DNA from: Pseudobacteriovorax antillogorgiicola
Lineage (GTDB): Bacteria; Bdellovibrionota_B; Oligoflexia; Oligoflexales; Oligoflexaceae
Length of the DNA stretch: 64,000 nt
Assembly (NCBI RefSeq): GCF_900177345.1
Contig: NZ_FWZT01000024.1
Coordinates: 54,362 to 118,361, forward strand
Direction of reading: 5' to 3'
Of this stretch, positions 27,624 to 36,236 are shown one piece after another. Numbering within the stretch: position 1 is the stretch's first letter; every line of letters starts with the position of its first letter. Both the position numbers and the translations under genes were made by a program. The notes beneath the pieces were generated by a model that worked only from the letters and a program-made list of their open reading frames with translations, had not been told where the DNA came from and did no database searches.

Positions 27624-28631
27624 ATGGGAGTTTTAGTTGTCGACCCGAATGAGGTAGATCTGAAAATTATTTGCGACCTCTTGCATCAGTGGGGCTACCA
27701 CGAGATATACGCTTTCAATTGCCTCGATGCTGCTGAAGAAAAATTAATGCTCCACCATTCCGATCGGGTGATGCAGGCCGTATTCGCCATCGACATCGCC
27801 ATCATCGATGTTACAGGTGGAATTCCGTGCTATCGCATGATCGAGCGCATGCGGCAATCTTACCTTTATCAGGATGTGCCTGTGATTGCCATGAGTGAGC
27901 ACTCAAGAGCGGAAGGGATGTCATCTTCGTTCGCCTACGGAGCCTCTGATTTTTTTAGTAAGCCCATTGAGGAATACGAACTTAAGGCACGAGTTCGCGC
28001 CGGGATTCGCTTGAAGTATGAAATCGAGCGTCGTAAGGCCCGCGAAAGAGAACTTATCGAAGCCACAAACCAACTTTCAGATCTGAACGAGGTTCTATCA
28101 AACCTATCTCTGATCGATAGCCTGACCGGGATTCCCAATCGAAGGTGTTTTGATAATACCGTCGATCAAGAATGGCGTCGCGCTGTCAGACAAGGTGGAC
28201 ACATCACCTTCGTCATGATCGATATCGATTTTTTCAAGCAGTTTAATGATACCTACGGCCATCAGATGGGAGACAAATGTTTGGTGGATGTAGCCAAAGC
28301 AATCAAATCCCAACTCCGACGCCCTGGAGACCTACTGGCTCGCTACGGTGGCGAGGAGTTTGCTATCGTACTCCCTCACACCTCGGCTGCTCAAACAGAA
28401 GGGCTTTGCCAGAGCATCCAGGAAGCAATCAAAGGGCTCATGATTCCCCATGAATCATCAAAGGTCGACAATCACATATCTATCAGTATGGGAATTGCAT
28501 CGGCGCAACCATCGGCACAATTGCTTTCAGCGGAAGCACTCCTCAAAGAGGCCGACAGTGCGCTATACGAGGCAAAAGCCAATGGTCGAAATCGATTTGT
28601 TATTTCTAAAGACTTGAAAACCACAGCTTAA
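27624..28631 (+). CDS. response regulator with GGDEF output (diguanylate cyclase)
   Basis: A 335-residue protein; ATG at 27624 has AAGGA seven bases upstream, whereas the earlier ATG at 27606 has none. The receiver domain (1-125) keeps VVDPN, the phosphoacceptor in AIIDVTGG and a lysine in FSKPI. A coiled-coil linker (about 130-155) leads to a GGDEF domain with YGGEEF (G242) and an I-site RxxD (R233-D236), so the enzyme should make cyclic di-GMP from two GTP and be product-inhibited. The stop overlaps the convergent lipoprotein gene by four bases. It lacks an adjacent kinase. Confidence 0.9.
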   Translation: MGVLVVDPNEVDLKIICDLLHQWGYHEIYAFNCLDAAEEKLMLHHSDRVMQAVFAIDIAIIDVTGGIPCYRMIERMRQSYLYQDVPVIAMSEHSRAEGMSSSFAYGASDFFSKPIEEYELKARVRAGIRLKYEIERRKARERELIEATNQLSDLNEVLSNLSLIDSLTGIPNRRCFDNTVDQEWRRAVRQGGHITFVMIDIDFFKQFNDTYGHQMGDKCLVDVAKAIKSQLRRPGDLLARYGGEEFAIVLPHTSAAQTEGLCQSIQEAIKGLMIPHESSKVDNHISISMGIASAQPSAQLLSAEALLKEADSALYEAKANGRNRFVISKDLKTTA

Positions 28632-29860
28632 TCGATGGTCTCCACGCCAAGTACCTGACGTGGCTTTGACTGCTGAAAGGTATCGCTAGATGACAGCTGC
28701 TCTCTGCCCTGGCTTAGCTGGCTATAGCCAGCATATAGGTCTCGAAATGCTGATTCACGAACGGGGAAATTGCTGCAATCAAGATTGTATTGGACTTCCG
28801 TCAAGTCATGACAGAATCCGCCCTGAAGTGCACTGAAGTACCGCGATTCAGACGGAATCGCCAGCTCACTCCCATCGTCAGATAGAAATTGAACTTTGAC
28901 CCAAAGGTAATCACCGAGCTGCGCCGCTTGAAGGTAAACCGACCGAGGAGAAAGCTCTTCGTCGTGGTAGCGAAACACCTTATCAGTGCCGTAATCAATC
29001 CAAGCTTCCATAGCCATTTGGGTAGGTGCCTGAGGGTGGTCGCTGATAAATCTGGTCGCAGCCTGTTTGATGGCTCCCTCCAGCAAGTCGCTACCCGCAA
29101 CGCGGTTGGCTGATAATGTGCAATTGACATCGTTGAGCTGCTCCACACAGTCTGGGGTAGCACTGTAGCGAAACTCGTTTTCACCGCGGAGATCGATCCC
29201 AAGCCCCGCGAGATCAAACCTAAATTGACCTGCGTCCATGGATGCCATCGAGAGGCTTAGACTTGGTTTTAGTTCGGCCATGTTTGGCCCGGCCCAGACG
29301 CGCAGGTTCATAGGATACACTAAACGAGAACCCGCGGTCCAAAACCCCATTGCGTTAACGGTATCGAATGCGTTGTAATCTGAGAAGGATGCACTTACAA
29401 ATTGTTCTGTAGATTGAAGCTCAGCACTGTATTCTCGCACCCCCGCTCGATCGACGACCGACTCATGACAAAGCACCTTGAACAACAATCCGCTTTGGGA
29501 GTCATCTCCACCATCATCACAGGTCAATAAGCCGTCTTCGTCAAGATCCCCACCGTTGAGACCCATGATTTTGTCTTGTTGAACGACCCTCAAACGACAT
29601 GCGTCCCCTAATAGCGCCTGGTGTGGCACATCCATATCGCGATCGAGGCAGGAGTCCTGGGCTGAAAGCTGCATGGAGCCGCTCACCGCACCAAGACTAT
29701 GCATCTTTGTTCCGTATAAGCTTGGGATGTTATGATAGAAATCACCGTTCTCATCGACCAAAGCCGATCGACTCGGAGAATCAAGACGGCTTTCTTCAAC
29801 TGTGCAGGCACCAAGAAGCAAACTGATACCGACCAAACTAGTCATACTGTAAGAAACCAT
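28628..29860 (-). CDS. large lipoprotein of unknown function
   Basis: A 410-residue protein. The start at 29860 (MVSYSMTSLVG) gives a compact lipoprotein signal with lipobox LLGAC; the longer frame to 29941 would bury it. The mature chain has a calcium-loop-like GGDLDEDGLLTCDDGGDD, several cysteines and beta-rich segments. No family recognised. Its 3' end overlaps the end of the diguanylate cyclase gene on the other strand, so the two transcripts may interfere. Confidence 0.7.
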   Translation of the reverse strand: MVSYSMTSLVGISLLLGACTVEESRLDSPSRSALVDENGDFYHNIPSLYGTKMHSLGAVSGSMQLSAQDSCLDRDMDVPHQALLGDACRLRVVQQDKIMGLNGGDLDEDGLLTCDDGGDDSQSGLLFKVLCHESVVDRAGVREYSAELQSTEQFVSASFSDYNAFDTVNAMGFWTAGSRLVYPMNLRVWAGPNMAELKPSLSLSMASMDAGQFRFDLAGLGIDLRGENEFRYSATPDCVEQLNDVNCTLSANRVAGSDLLEGAIKQAATRFISDHPQAPTQMAMEAWIDYGTDKVFRYHDEELSPRSVYLQAAQLGDYLWVKVQFLSDDGSELAIPSESRYFSALQGGFCHDLTEVQYNLDCSNFPVRESAFRDLYAGYSQLSQGREQLSSSDTFQQSKPRQVLGVETID

Positions 29861-29989
29861 GGATTCCCATCTCCCAAGAATTTCGCCTCCAACATCGGGC
29901 TCATAAGGTGATTCGGACAAAAAATCCTTAGCTCGAAACAATTTTAACTTTTTAGTATTTTGAGGGCTTTATCGGGGATCATTGTCGGC

Positions 29990-30014
29990 GACCAGGCTGT
30001 GGGTCAGCCTGGTC
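29990..30014 (-). terminator. hairpin downstream of gor
   Basis: A perfect 10-bp G+C-rich stem (29990-29999 with 30005-30014), five-base loop, 41 bases past the gor stop. No T tract follows, so it may slow or stabilise rather than terminate. Confidence 0.4.
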
Positions 30015-30054
30015 CTAGAGAAATCACACTGCTAAGTACAGATTTTCCATCGGA

Positions 30055-31401
30055 TTACGTCATCGTCACGAATTCTTCCGCTGCAGTAGGGTGAATCGCT
30101 ACCGTGTCATCGAAATCTTTTTTCGTGGCACCCATTTTTACAGCAACTCCAAACCCTTGCATCATCTCATCGAGACCGATGCCCATCCCATGGGCGCCGA
30201 CAATCTTTTCCTCAGGTAAAAGGCAGATCAATTTCATGAGGGTTTTCGTCTTGCGCTCTGTTACGGCGTGGTACATATTGGTGAAGTTCGAGGTGTAGAT
30301 TTTGATCCTATCGTCACCATACTTAGCCACGGCTTCCGCTTCGGTTAGCCCTACGGTTCCGATGGGAGGATGGCTGAAGATAACGCTGGGAACGTTTTCA
30401 TAATCCAACCGTGCTGAATCCTTACCGTTAAAAAGTCTTTCTGAAAGCTGTCGGCCCGCAGCAATCGCCACAGGGGTGAGTTGCACATGGCCAGTCACGT
30501 CACCTACCGCATAGATTCCGGATTGGGTGGTATTCTGGAAGGGATCGACCTGTATGAAGCCATCATCGCCTAAGGCTACCCCGGCTTTGTCGAGGCCAAT
30601 ACTAGTGTTAGGATCGCGACCAATGGCCCATATCACCGCGTTCGCAGGGTGATCTTGCCCCTTATCATCATGTACTGTGAGACGACCAGCAGCTCCACTG
30701 ACCTTTGATATTTGAGTTCGATAGTGAATCGAAATGCCTGCCTGAGTCATTTCTAACTGCAACGCTTCCGCCAAGGAGCGGTCAAAGTGCGACAGAACCC
30801 GATCTTTGCGAATGAATAGGTCAACTTGCGAACCAAGTGCATTCAGCACCCCAGCAAGCTCGACGGCAATGTAGCCACTGCCCAGGATACTGACTCTTTC
30901 TGGCAAATGATCCAGCTCGAAGAAGCCATCTGAGGTCATGCCAAGCTCAACTCCGGGGATACTTGGTAAGCTTGGCTTACCTCCAGTTGCGATCAAAATA
31001 TGTCGGCCTTCGTATTCGCGTTCCCCAACGGCCACACGGTTGGGGCCTGACATTTGTGCCCAGCCCTGGACTGTCTCAATTCCAGACTTTTCAAGATTGC
31101 GGCTGTAAATATCATTCAATCGCTTGATGTAAGCATCGCGACTAACTTTGATGTGGTTCCAGTCGAAAGAAATATCACCCGTCTTAAACCCATATCCCGC
31201 AGCATCATGGAGACACTCTGCAATGGAAGCGGTATTCCACATCACCTTCTTGGGCACACAACCCACATTTACACAGGTTCCACCCAATGCCCCTCCTTCT
31301 ATCAAGAGAACCTTGGCACCATAATTGGCGGCCCTTCGCGCACTGGCAATTCCTCCAGAGCCTCCTCCAATAACGATATAATCGAAGCTTTCCTGTGTCA
31401 T
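30055..31401 (-). CDS. gor: glutathione-disulfide reductase
   Basis: A 448-residue flavoprotein. [14 protein letters not shown] is the FAD-binding motif, [13 protein letters not shown] the redox-active disulfide, [13 protein letters not shown] the NADPH-binding motif, and the C-terminal HPTAAEE contains the catalytic His-Glu pair. The length and GGTCVNVGC form fit glutathione reductase (NADPH + GSSG to 2 GSH), cytoplasmic. AAGG precedes the ATG. Monocistronic. A related trypanothione or mycothione reductase is less likely. Confidence 0.9.
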   Translation of the reverse strand: MTQESFDYIVIGGGSGGIASARRAANYGAKVLLIEGGALGGTCVNVGCVPKKVMWNTASIAECLHDAAGYGFKTGDISFDWNHIKVSRDAYIKRLNDIYSRNLEKSGIETVQGWAQMSGPNRVAVGEREYEGRHILIATGGKPSLPSIPGVELGMTSDGFFELDHLPERVSILGSGYIAVELAGVLNALGSQVDLFIRKDRVLSHFDRSLAEALQLEMTQAGISIHYRTQISKVSGAAGRLTVHDDKGQDHPANAVIWAIGRDPNTSIGLDKAGVALGDDGFIQVDPFQNTTQSGIYAVGDVTGHVQLTPVAIAAGRQLSERLFNGKDSARLDYENVPSVIFSHPPIGTVGLTEAEAVAKYGDDRIKIYTSNFTNMYHAVTERKTKTLMKLICLLPEEKIVGAHGMGIGLDEMMQGFGVAVKMGATKKDFDDTVAIHPTAAEEFVTMT

Positions 31402-31590
31402 TTTATTTACCTTATTTCAGATCAAGACCAACAGTTTAGCTTAGTCTCGAAGCTGGGAATGTCAAGGCTATGATCACCGCAACCACAATAGAATAAGGAT
31501 ATAAACTTTTGGGTAATGCTTGAGAGCTGCGATTGACTCTGCTTCCCTATCACCGAAAAGGAGATCGGCAGGTTTAGCTTGGGAGAGATC

Positions 31591-32271
31591 ATGGTAAAGG
31601 GCTCGAAAGTTGTTCAAAAACCGCAGTCACAACAGGATGTTTGGCATCTTTGCAACCAAGCCATGTTGTTTGAGCTTGGCTTAAAGGGGGAACCAGACCT
31701 TGCAAGAGCCATCGAACTCTACCAACAGGCTGCCGCATTAGGAAGTCAATACGCTCAAGGCAAGATCTCTGAAATCGCCAAAAACTTTCCCGAGAAAAAG
31801 TTACAGCTCCTAAATGGTACGGTGGGCTATGACGTCCTAGTGGAGCAAGGCCTGGACCACGATCTCGACAACCTCGATCAAGCATCTGCTCAGCACGGCA
31901 ACGAACTGAAGCAAAAGATACTCATTGTCGACGACTCACCGGACACCGTTTTGATTTTCAAGAAAATCCTTCAGTCCAGAGATGTCCGCGTTTTAACAGC
32001 CTCGAACGGCAAGGAAGCATTCCAAGAGGTGCGCGAGCATCCAGATATTGCATGTGTCTTCGTCGATCTACAGATGCCTGAGATGAATGGCTTTGAGTTT
32101 ATCACCCTTATTCGCCGAATGCATATGCTTGAGGATATCCCTATTGTGGTGGAAACCGCCCATACCAGTCGCCCTTTGGTAAAACATGGCAAGGCCAAAG
32201 GAGTTTCTGCATGGGTCATGAAACCTATCGAGCAAGAAAAGATCCTTGATCTCGTCGATAAACTTCTTTGA
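31591..32271 (+). CDS. Sel1/TPR repeat plus receiver domain protein
   Basis: A 226-residue protein; ATG at 31591 has GGAGAG upstream, and the TTG four codons earlier is less likely. The N-terminal part holds one Sel1-like repeat (ARAIELYQQAAALGSQYAQGKI). After a linker, a complete receiver domain follows, with IVDDS, the phosphoacceptor in VFVDLQMPEMNG, a Thr in VVETAHTS and Lys in WVMKPI. No output domain is present, so it is a stand-alone response regulator. It lies eight bases before the decayed double-receiver gene, an arrangement mirrored at 52.4-54.8 kb. Confidence 0.8.
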   Translation: MVKGSKVVQKPQSQQDVWHLCNQAMLFELGLKGEPDLARAIELYQQAAALGSQYAQGKISEIAKNFPEKKLQLLNGTVGYDVLVEQGLDHDLDNLDQASAQHGNELKQKILIVDDSPDTVLIFKKILQSRDVRVLTASNGKEAFQEVREHPDIACVFVDLQMPEMNGFEFITLIRRMHMLEDIPIVVETAHTSRPLVKHGKAKGVSAWVMKPIEQEKILDLVDKLL

Positions 32272-32279
32272 GGCGTGCC

Positions 32280-33993
32280 ATGAACTCCATCCTACAGCTG
32301 CGAAGAATCCTTATCGTCGCCCCAGGTGGAGCCTTTCTTCAGCAAGCGACCCAAGCATTTCAAGAACTCGGCTTCCAGAATATTGAGGCCGCCCATTCGG
32401 TGGAATCAGCATTTCACCTGTTGGAAGTGGAACCGTTCGATTGGATTTTTACCCCAATAGACCTCGACGGTAAGATCTATACGTTTCAACTTCTGTCCGT
32501 AATCCGGAAAACTCCCGTTCTTGGCAAGGTCAAGGTATCGATTCTTGCCAATCGCGACACGATGAAAGCTGTCGGTCGCTGTTTCGAACTTGGAGCCTTG
32601 TCATACCACAATATTCTTCTCAATAAGAATAACTTGCAGAACGAGGTGTCCGGCATTCTTGAACGAATGAAACATCTCAATCATGATTATCGGCTCGTAG
32701 CTGCAGATTACATTCGACTATACCTCGATGAAATGGAACACTTTCGCGATTTAGAGGCCTTTGAACTTGCGTTAATTCGTGAGTAGTCTGATATACCTAT
32801 CATCGCAGTGAACCGTGATCTAAACCCCAACGATTTACCACAGCTACAGGAGATGGGAGTTCGATCAGCATTACGAAAGCCACTTTCCGAGGAACTCCTA
32901 TATGAGAAAATTATTTGGATTTTCCAACAGGAGCGCGTGCCCAATACCCCAGATAGTTTAAAGCGAAAAGTCAGAAGAGCCTTGATTCATGAAGACCTCG
33001 ACAAAGCGCAGTTTCTATTCAATCAATTTAGCCGGAACAGCCAAGTGATTCCCGGAGATGCCAAAAGCCTCGAAGCTGAGTTAGCCTTGGCTAAAGGTGA
33101 ATATGAGCAAAGTAGAGATCTCGCAATCGAAGCGATGGCCCTAGGTCGCCAATACTCTCGAAGTCCTGCACACCCTCGGCACGAGCTTCATCCATCTGCA
33201 AGAATACGACGCTGGCCTCAAGTGCCTGGAAAGTGCTAATATCATGTCTCCCTACAATGTAGGACGACTATGCTCAATCGCTGAAGCTCACATGAATAGC
33301 AATAATCAAAAGAAGTATGAGGACTCCATCGCAAGGGCTCGGCGTATTAGCCCTGATAGCAAAGCAATAAAGGAGCTAGAAGCCAAGAACGCCTTGCGAG
33401 CAAATCAAACTGAAAAAGCCAGAGACTTAATGAATCAGCTACCATCTTTGAAAAATGTTGTGCGCTTTACTAATAATCGAGCCGTTGCCCTCATTCAGTG
33501 TGATCGGTTTCAAGAAGGGATCGAAGCATACAAGCAAGCGCTCGTAGCATTGCCCAGTAATAAAGTTGAGCTACGCTGCATTGTTCTTTACAATCTAGGC
33601 CTGGCCTACGCTCGCGCTGATAATCTTGAAGAAGCCCTTGCAACCCTGAAACAGGCTCTAATCAGCCAAGACAAGCAGCGACGAACACGGGTAAAAAGTT
33701 TGATGAAAAAAGTGCTCCACGCTAAAAAAAGCGGAGAGCCTTTACTTCTACCCAACGCAAAATCTGGCCATCCATTGACTAGCCAGGAGCAGCTTGGAGA
33801 CCTTGACCAAGACATCGTGTATGCCATGTCTCTTGATCCTGGAGAGAGCTGCTGCTTTAGAATCTTTTTTCATTATCAATCAGAAGTCCCTCTGGAGCCG
33901 TATTTGAATCTAAAAAGACCCAAGTTCATACTTCGCGAGTCTATTAAGAAAGAATACGCGCTTGGCTTGGAAAAGCTGATGAAGGCGGGATAG
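32280..33993 (+). pseudogene. decayed double-receiver/TPR gene, paralogue of the intact gene at 52771-54831
   Basis: The start at 32280 has GAGGCG upstream. The first 150 residues align with the start of the 686-residue protein at 52771-54831 (pseudo-receiver plus helix LVAADYIRLYL against IAIAARFFRKYL). The frame then jumps to the end of the second receiver, implying deletion of roughly 130-170 codons. An in-frame TAG at 32784-32786 follows, with the match resuming directly after it (SDIPIIAV against ADIPIVV). Near 33145-33165 a one-base frameshift occurs: the C-terminal TPR part continues in the next frame (FIHLQEYDAGLKCLESAN against CLKLGDHENALNYLEKAN) to the TAG at 33993. At least three independent lesions make function unlikely. 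Confidence 0.85.
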
Positions 33994-34165
33994 GATCTTG
34001 CTATTTTGCAACCACTTGATGCATGGCTGCAAACTAGTGCCCAGTCAAGTTGAATTCTTGGCTAGGCTACAAGGAGACAGTATGTGCTGGGTACGGTGAC
34101 GAGCAAGTGACAAAGTCAACAACGCCGAGACTTCAAATCGACTCGGCACTGGTATAGGAGAGCTT

Positions 34166-34441
34166 TTAGGCAGCTAGGCGCTGCGGTGGATGGCTTTCTA
34201 AGACACTCATCATCTTTCGAATCATTGGCTCTGGATGCTGTAAGTTATCGCCATAGCGACTCCTCAATTCCTCATATAGTAGGCTTTCACAATCTGTGTG
34301 ATTGACAATTCTCTCATAGAAATCATAGATCTCTTCAGCCTGATTATTGGCGTAGTCAGCAGATACCTGAGCAAATTCATGATCCTTCAAATCCGGTATC
34401 ACTTCGTCTTTCAAAAGATGGATTAGCTGTTTTTTCATCAT
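34166..34441 (-). CDS. small acidic protein of unknown function
   Basis: A 91-residue protein; ATG at 34441 (or the adjacent ATG) with AAAGG upstream. No signal peptide or transmembrane segment. It is helical and acidic, with DFYERIVNHTDCESLLYEELRSRYG as a central part (read in two pieces). No family recognised. Monocistronic; a GCCGAG/CTCGGC inverted repeat at 34123-34147 downstream may be its terminator, without a T tract. Confidence 0.55.
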   Translation of the reverse strand: MMKKQLIHLLKDEVIPDLKDHEFAQVSADYANNQAEEIYDFYERIVNHTDCESLLYEELRSRYGDNLQHPEPMIRKMMSVLESHPPQRLAA

Positions 34442-34598
34442 CAAACCTTTCTTTACATCTTACCTAATCAGGTTCGGATGAGACCGCTGGGAAACTTAAA
34501 ATTTGATCGGTGGCAAACTCTTACTATTCAGTAACTAGATCTAAAGAAAAACCCTCGACATCTCATATCATTACCAATTGAGGGTGTTCAGTCGCTCA

Positions 34599-35687
34599 TC
34601 AATCGGCTTTCACAAAGCCATCCCAACGTTTCATATAACTAATAAACGACGAACCAAGCGCTTGCTCCCGAAGATAAGACTCGCTAAACGGAGGCTCCGC
34701 AGGCTGATAATCAGCATCACCAGCAAGATGAGGCCAATCAGGGTTACCGATCGCAACACGACCGAGAGCAACAAGATCCGCACCACGATTCTTAACATCT
34801 TCCGCTTGCTGAGGTCGGCTGACTTTACCAGCGACCATAAGTGGTACTTGGCCATCGACTGCGCCAACAAAAATATCTAGCAAGGACTCACCGGGACGCT
34901 GCTCGGAATCCTTAAAAACATCCCAAAGGGAAACATGTAAAAAGTCTATGCCATCGTCGATAAGATCTTGAGAAAGGCGCAGGCTTTCGTCAAGAAGAAG
35001 TCCACCCTGCCCCGGATACGACTCTGGGCTGATCCGCACCCCCACCAAGAAACTAGAGCTAACTTTGCCCCGAATCCCGCGGACAATTCGCCGGTAGATA
35101 CGAGATCGGTTCTCATAGGAGCCACCCCATGAATCTGACCTTTGGTTGCTGGTATCCATAAACTGAGTCAGCAAGTAGCCGTGAGCCCCATGAACTTCAA
35201 TGCCGTCAAACCCGGCTTTTTCAGCACGTACCGCCGCAGCAATAAAGCCTTCAATGATTCGCTCAATGGTGGCCTCCGACATAGGATCTGCACCGTCAGG
35301 GAGATTATCACTGGGAGCATGGGCGATCGCCGACTGCGGTGTCAGCCCAGTTAGTTTTTTGGGGGAGCGAATTCCGCCGTGATAAATTTGTACCACCCCT
35401 AAACTGCCTTCGTCACGAATTCCCTGAGCAGCAGACTGAAGCCCTGGCAAAAGCTCGTCAGCGAAGATTCCCATTTGGCCAGGCCAACCCTGCCCCTCTT
35501 TCAGCACATGTGACGCACAGGTGATGACCATTCCGAAACCCCCTTTAGCACGACGACGGAGCCAAGCGATTTCATCTTCACTCACCCGCCCATCCTCATG
35601 GCTTTGAGTATTGGTCATCGGAGCTAATGCTATTGCATTAGCCATGGTCACCCCATTTTTAAACTTAAATTGCTGCTTAATGTTCAT
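34599..35687 (-). CDS. NADH:flavin oxidoreductase, Old Yellow Enzyme family
   Basis: A 362-residue protein; ATG at 35687 with AGGAG five bases upstream is much better than the alternative at 35717. TIM-barrel OYE landmarks: IALAPMTNTQS, VVQIYHGG, EVHGAHGYLLTQF, NRSDSWGGSYENR (as NQRSDSWGGS), and the FMN-phosphate segment ADLVALGRVAIGNPDW. Members reduce activated double bonds or related substrates with NAD(P)H and FMN. Substrate cannot be predicted. Cytoplasmic and monocistronic. Confidence 0.88.
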   Translation of the reverse strand: MNIKQQFKFKNGVTMANAIALAPMTNTQSHEDGRVSEDEIAWLRRRAKGGFGMVITCASHVLKEGQGWPGQMGIFADELLPGLQSAAQGIRDEGSLGVVQIYHGGIRSPKKLTGLTPQSAIAHAPSDNLPDGADPMSEATIERIIEGFIAAAVRAEKAGFDGIEVHGAHGYLLTQFMDTSNQRSDSWGGSYENRSRIYRRIVRGIRGKVSSSFLVGVRISPESYPGQGGLLLDESLRLSQDLIDDGIDFLHVSLWDVFKDSEQRPGESLLDIFVGAVDGQVPLMVAGKVSRPQQAEDVKNRGADLVALGRVAIGNPDWPHLAGDADYQPAEPPFSESYLREQALGSSFISYMKRWDGFVKAD

Positions 35688-35761
35688 AACGACTCCTAAA
35701 TCACTTGGCAGGATCACTTAAGGATCAAGTCCTAGCACAAGGGACTGCAAGAGTCACTGAC

Positions 35762-36100
35762 TCAACTTTTAAGGATTTTTGGGATGCCCCCTCGGGTGGA
35801 GCGCTGGCTGATTTCATGAAAGTCTAGGGGGAGCTTAGCACCTTTCAATTTGACTGGCTCAAATGGATCAACATCGCGAGGAAGGTAAGAGTCCAGAGGC
35901 GCACGATCACGACGAACGCGGTCTTGCTTGCGCTCGGCCAGTTCCCTCGCAAAGTGTTTAGAAAGCACTTGTACGATCATATCCTCAAGAGTGCTAGCTG
36001 ATTTGGTCTTACTCAATCGACTTTGAAGGCATCGTTTGAGATCTTCCGGCAACTCCACCAGAAACAAATCTCCCGTAAACCTGTCGATTGTCTTGCTCAT
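35762..36100 (-). CDS. small basic protein of unknown function
   Basis: A 112-residue protein; ATG at 36100 has AAGGAG five bases upstream. The N-terminal half has a ribbon-helix-helix-like look (LFLVELPEDLKRCL followed by STLEDMIVQVLSKHF), and the C-terminal half is Arg/Asp/Pro-rich and probably disordered. A DNA-binding or antitoxin-like role is possible but not shown; no toxin gene is adjacent. It is divergent from the SNF2 helicase. Confidence 0.6.
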   Translation of the reverse strand: MSKTIDRFTGDLFLVELPEDLKRCLQSRLSKTKSASTLEDMIVQVLSKHFARELAERKQDRVRRDRAPLDSYLPRDVDPFEPVKLKGAKLPLDFHEISQRSTRGGIPKILKS

Positions 36101-36236
36101 CGCCACTCCTTAACTTGGTAAACTTATTCAAGAGTAACAAACTTCGCCACGAGGGACAATCGGCACTGGTACTTGTGTCAGACCTTGGAATCAAGTAATC
36201 ATGTCGTCTCGAAAGCTTGTCCAAGAAGGGAGAACC

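Noticed and set aside
34123..34147. GCCGAG/CTCGGC inverted repeat as a terminator
   Set aside because: Only six base pairs with a long loop and no T tract; mentioned only as a possibility.
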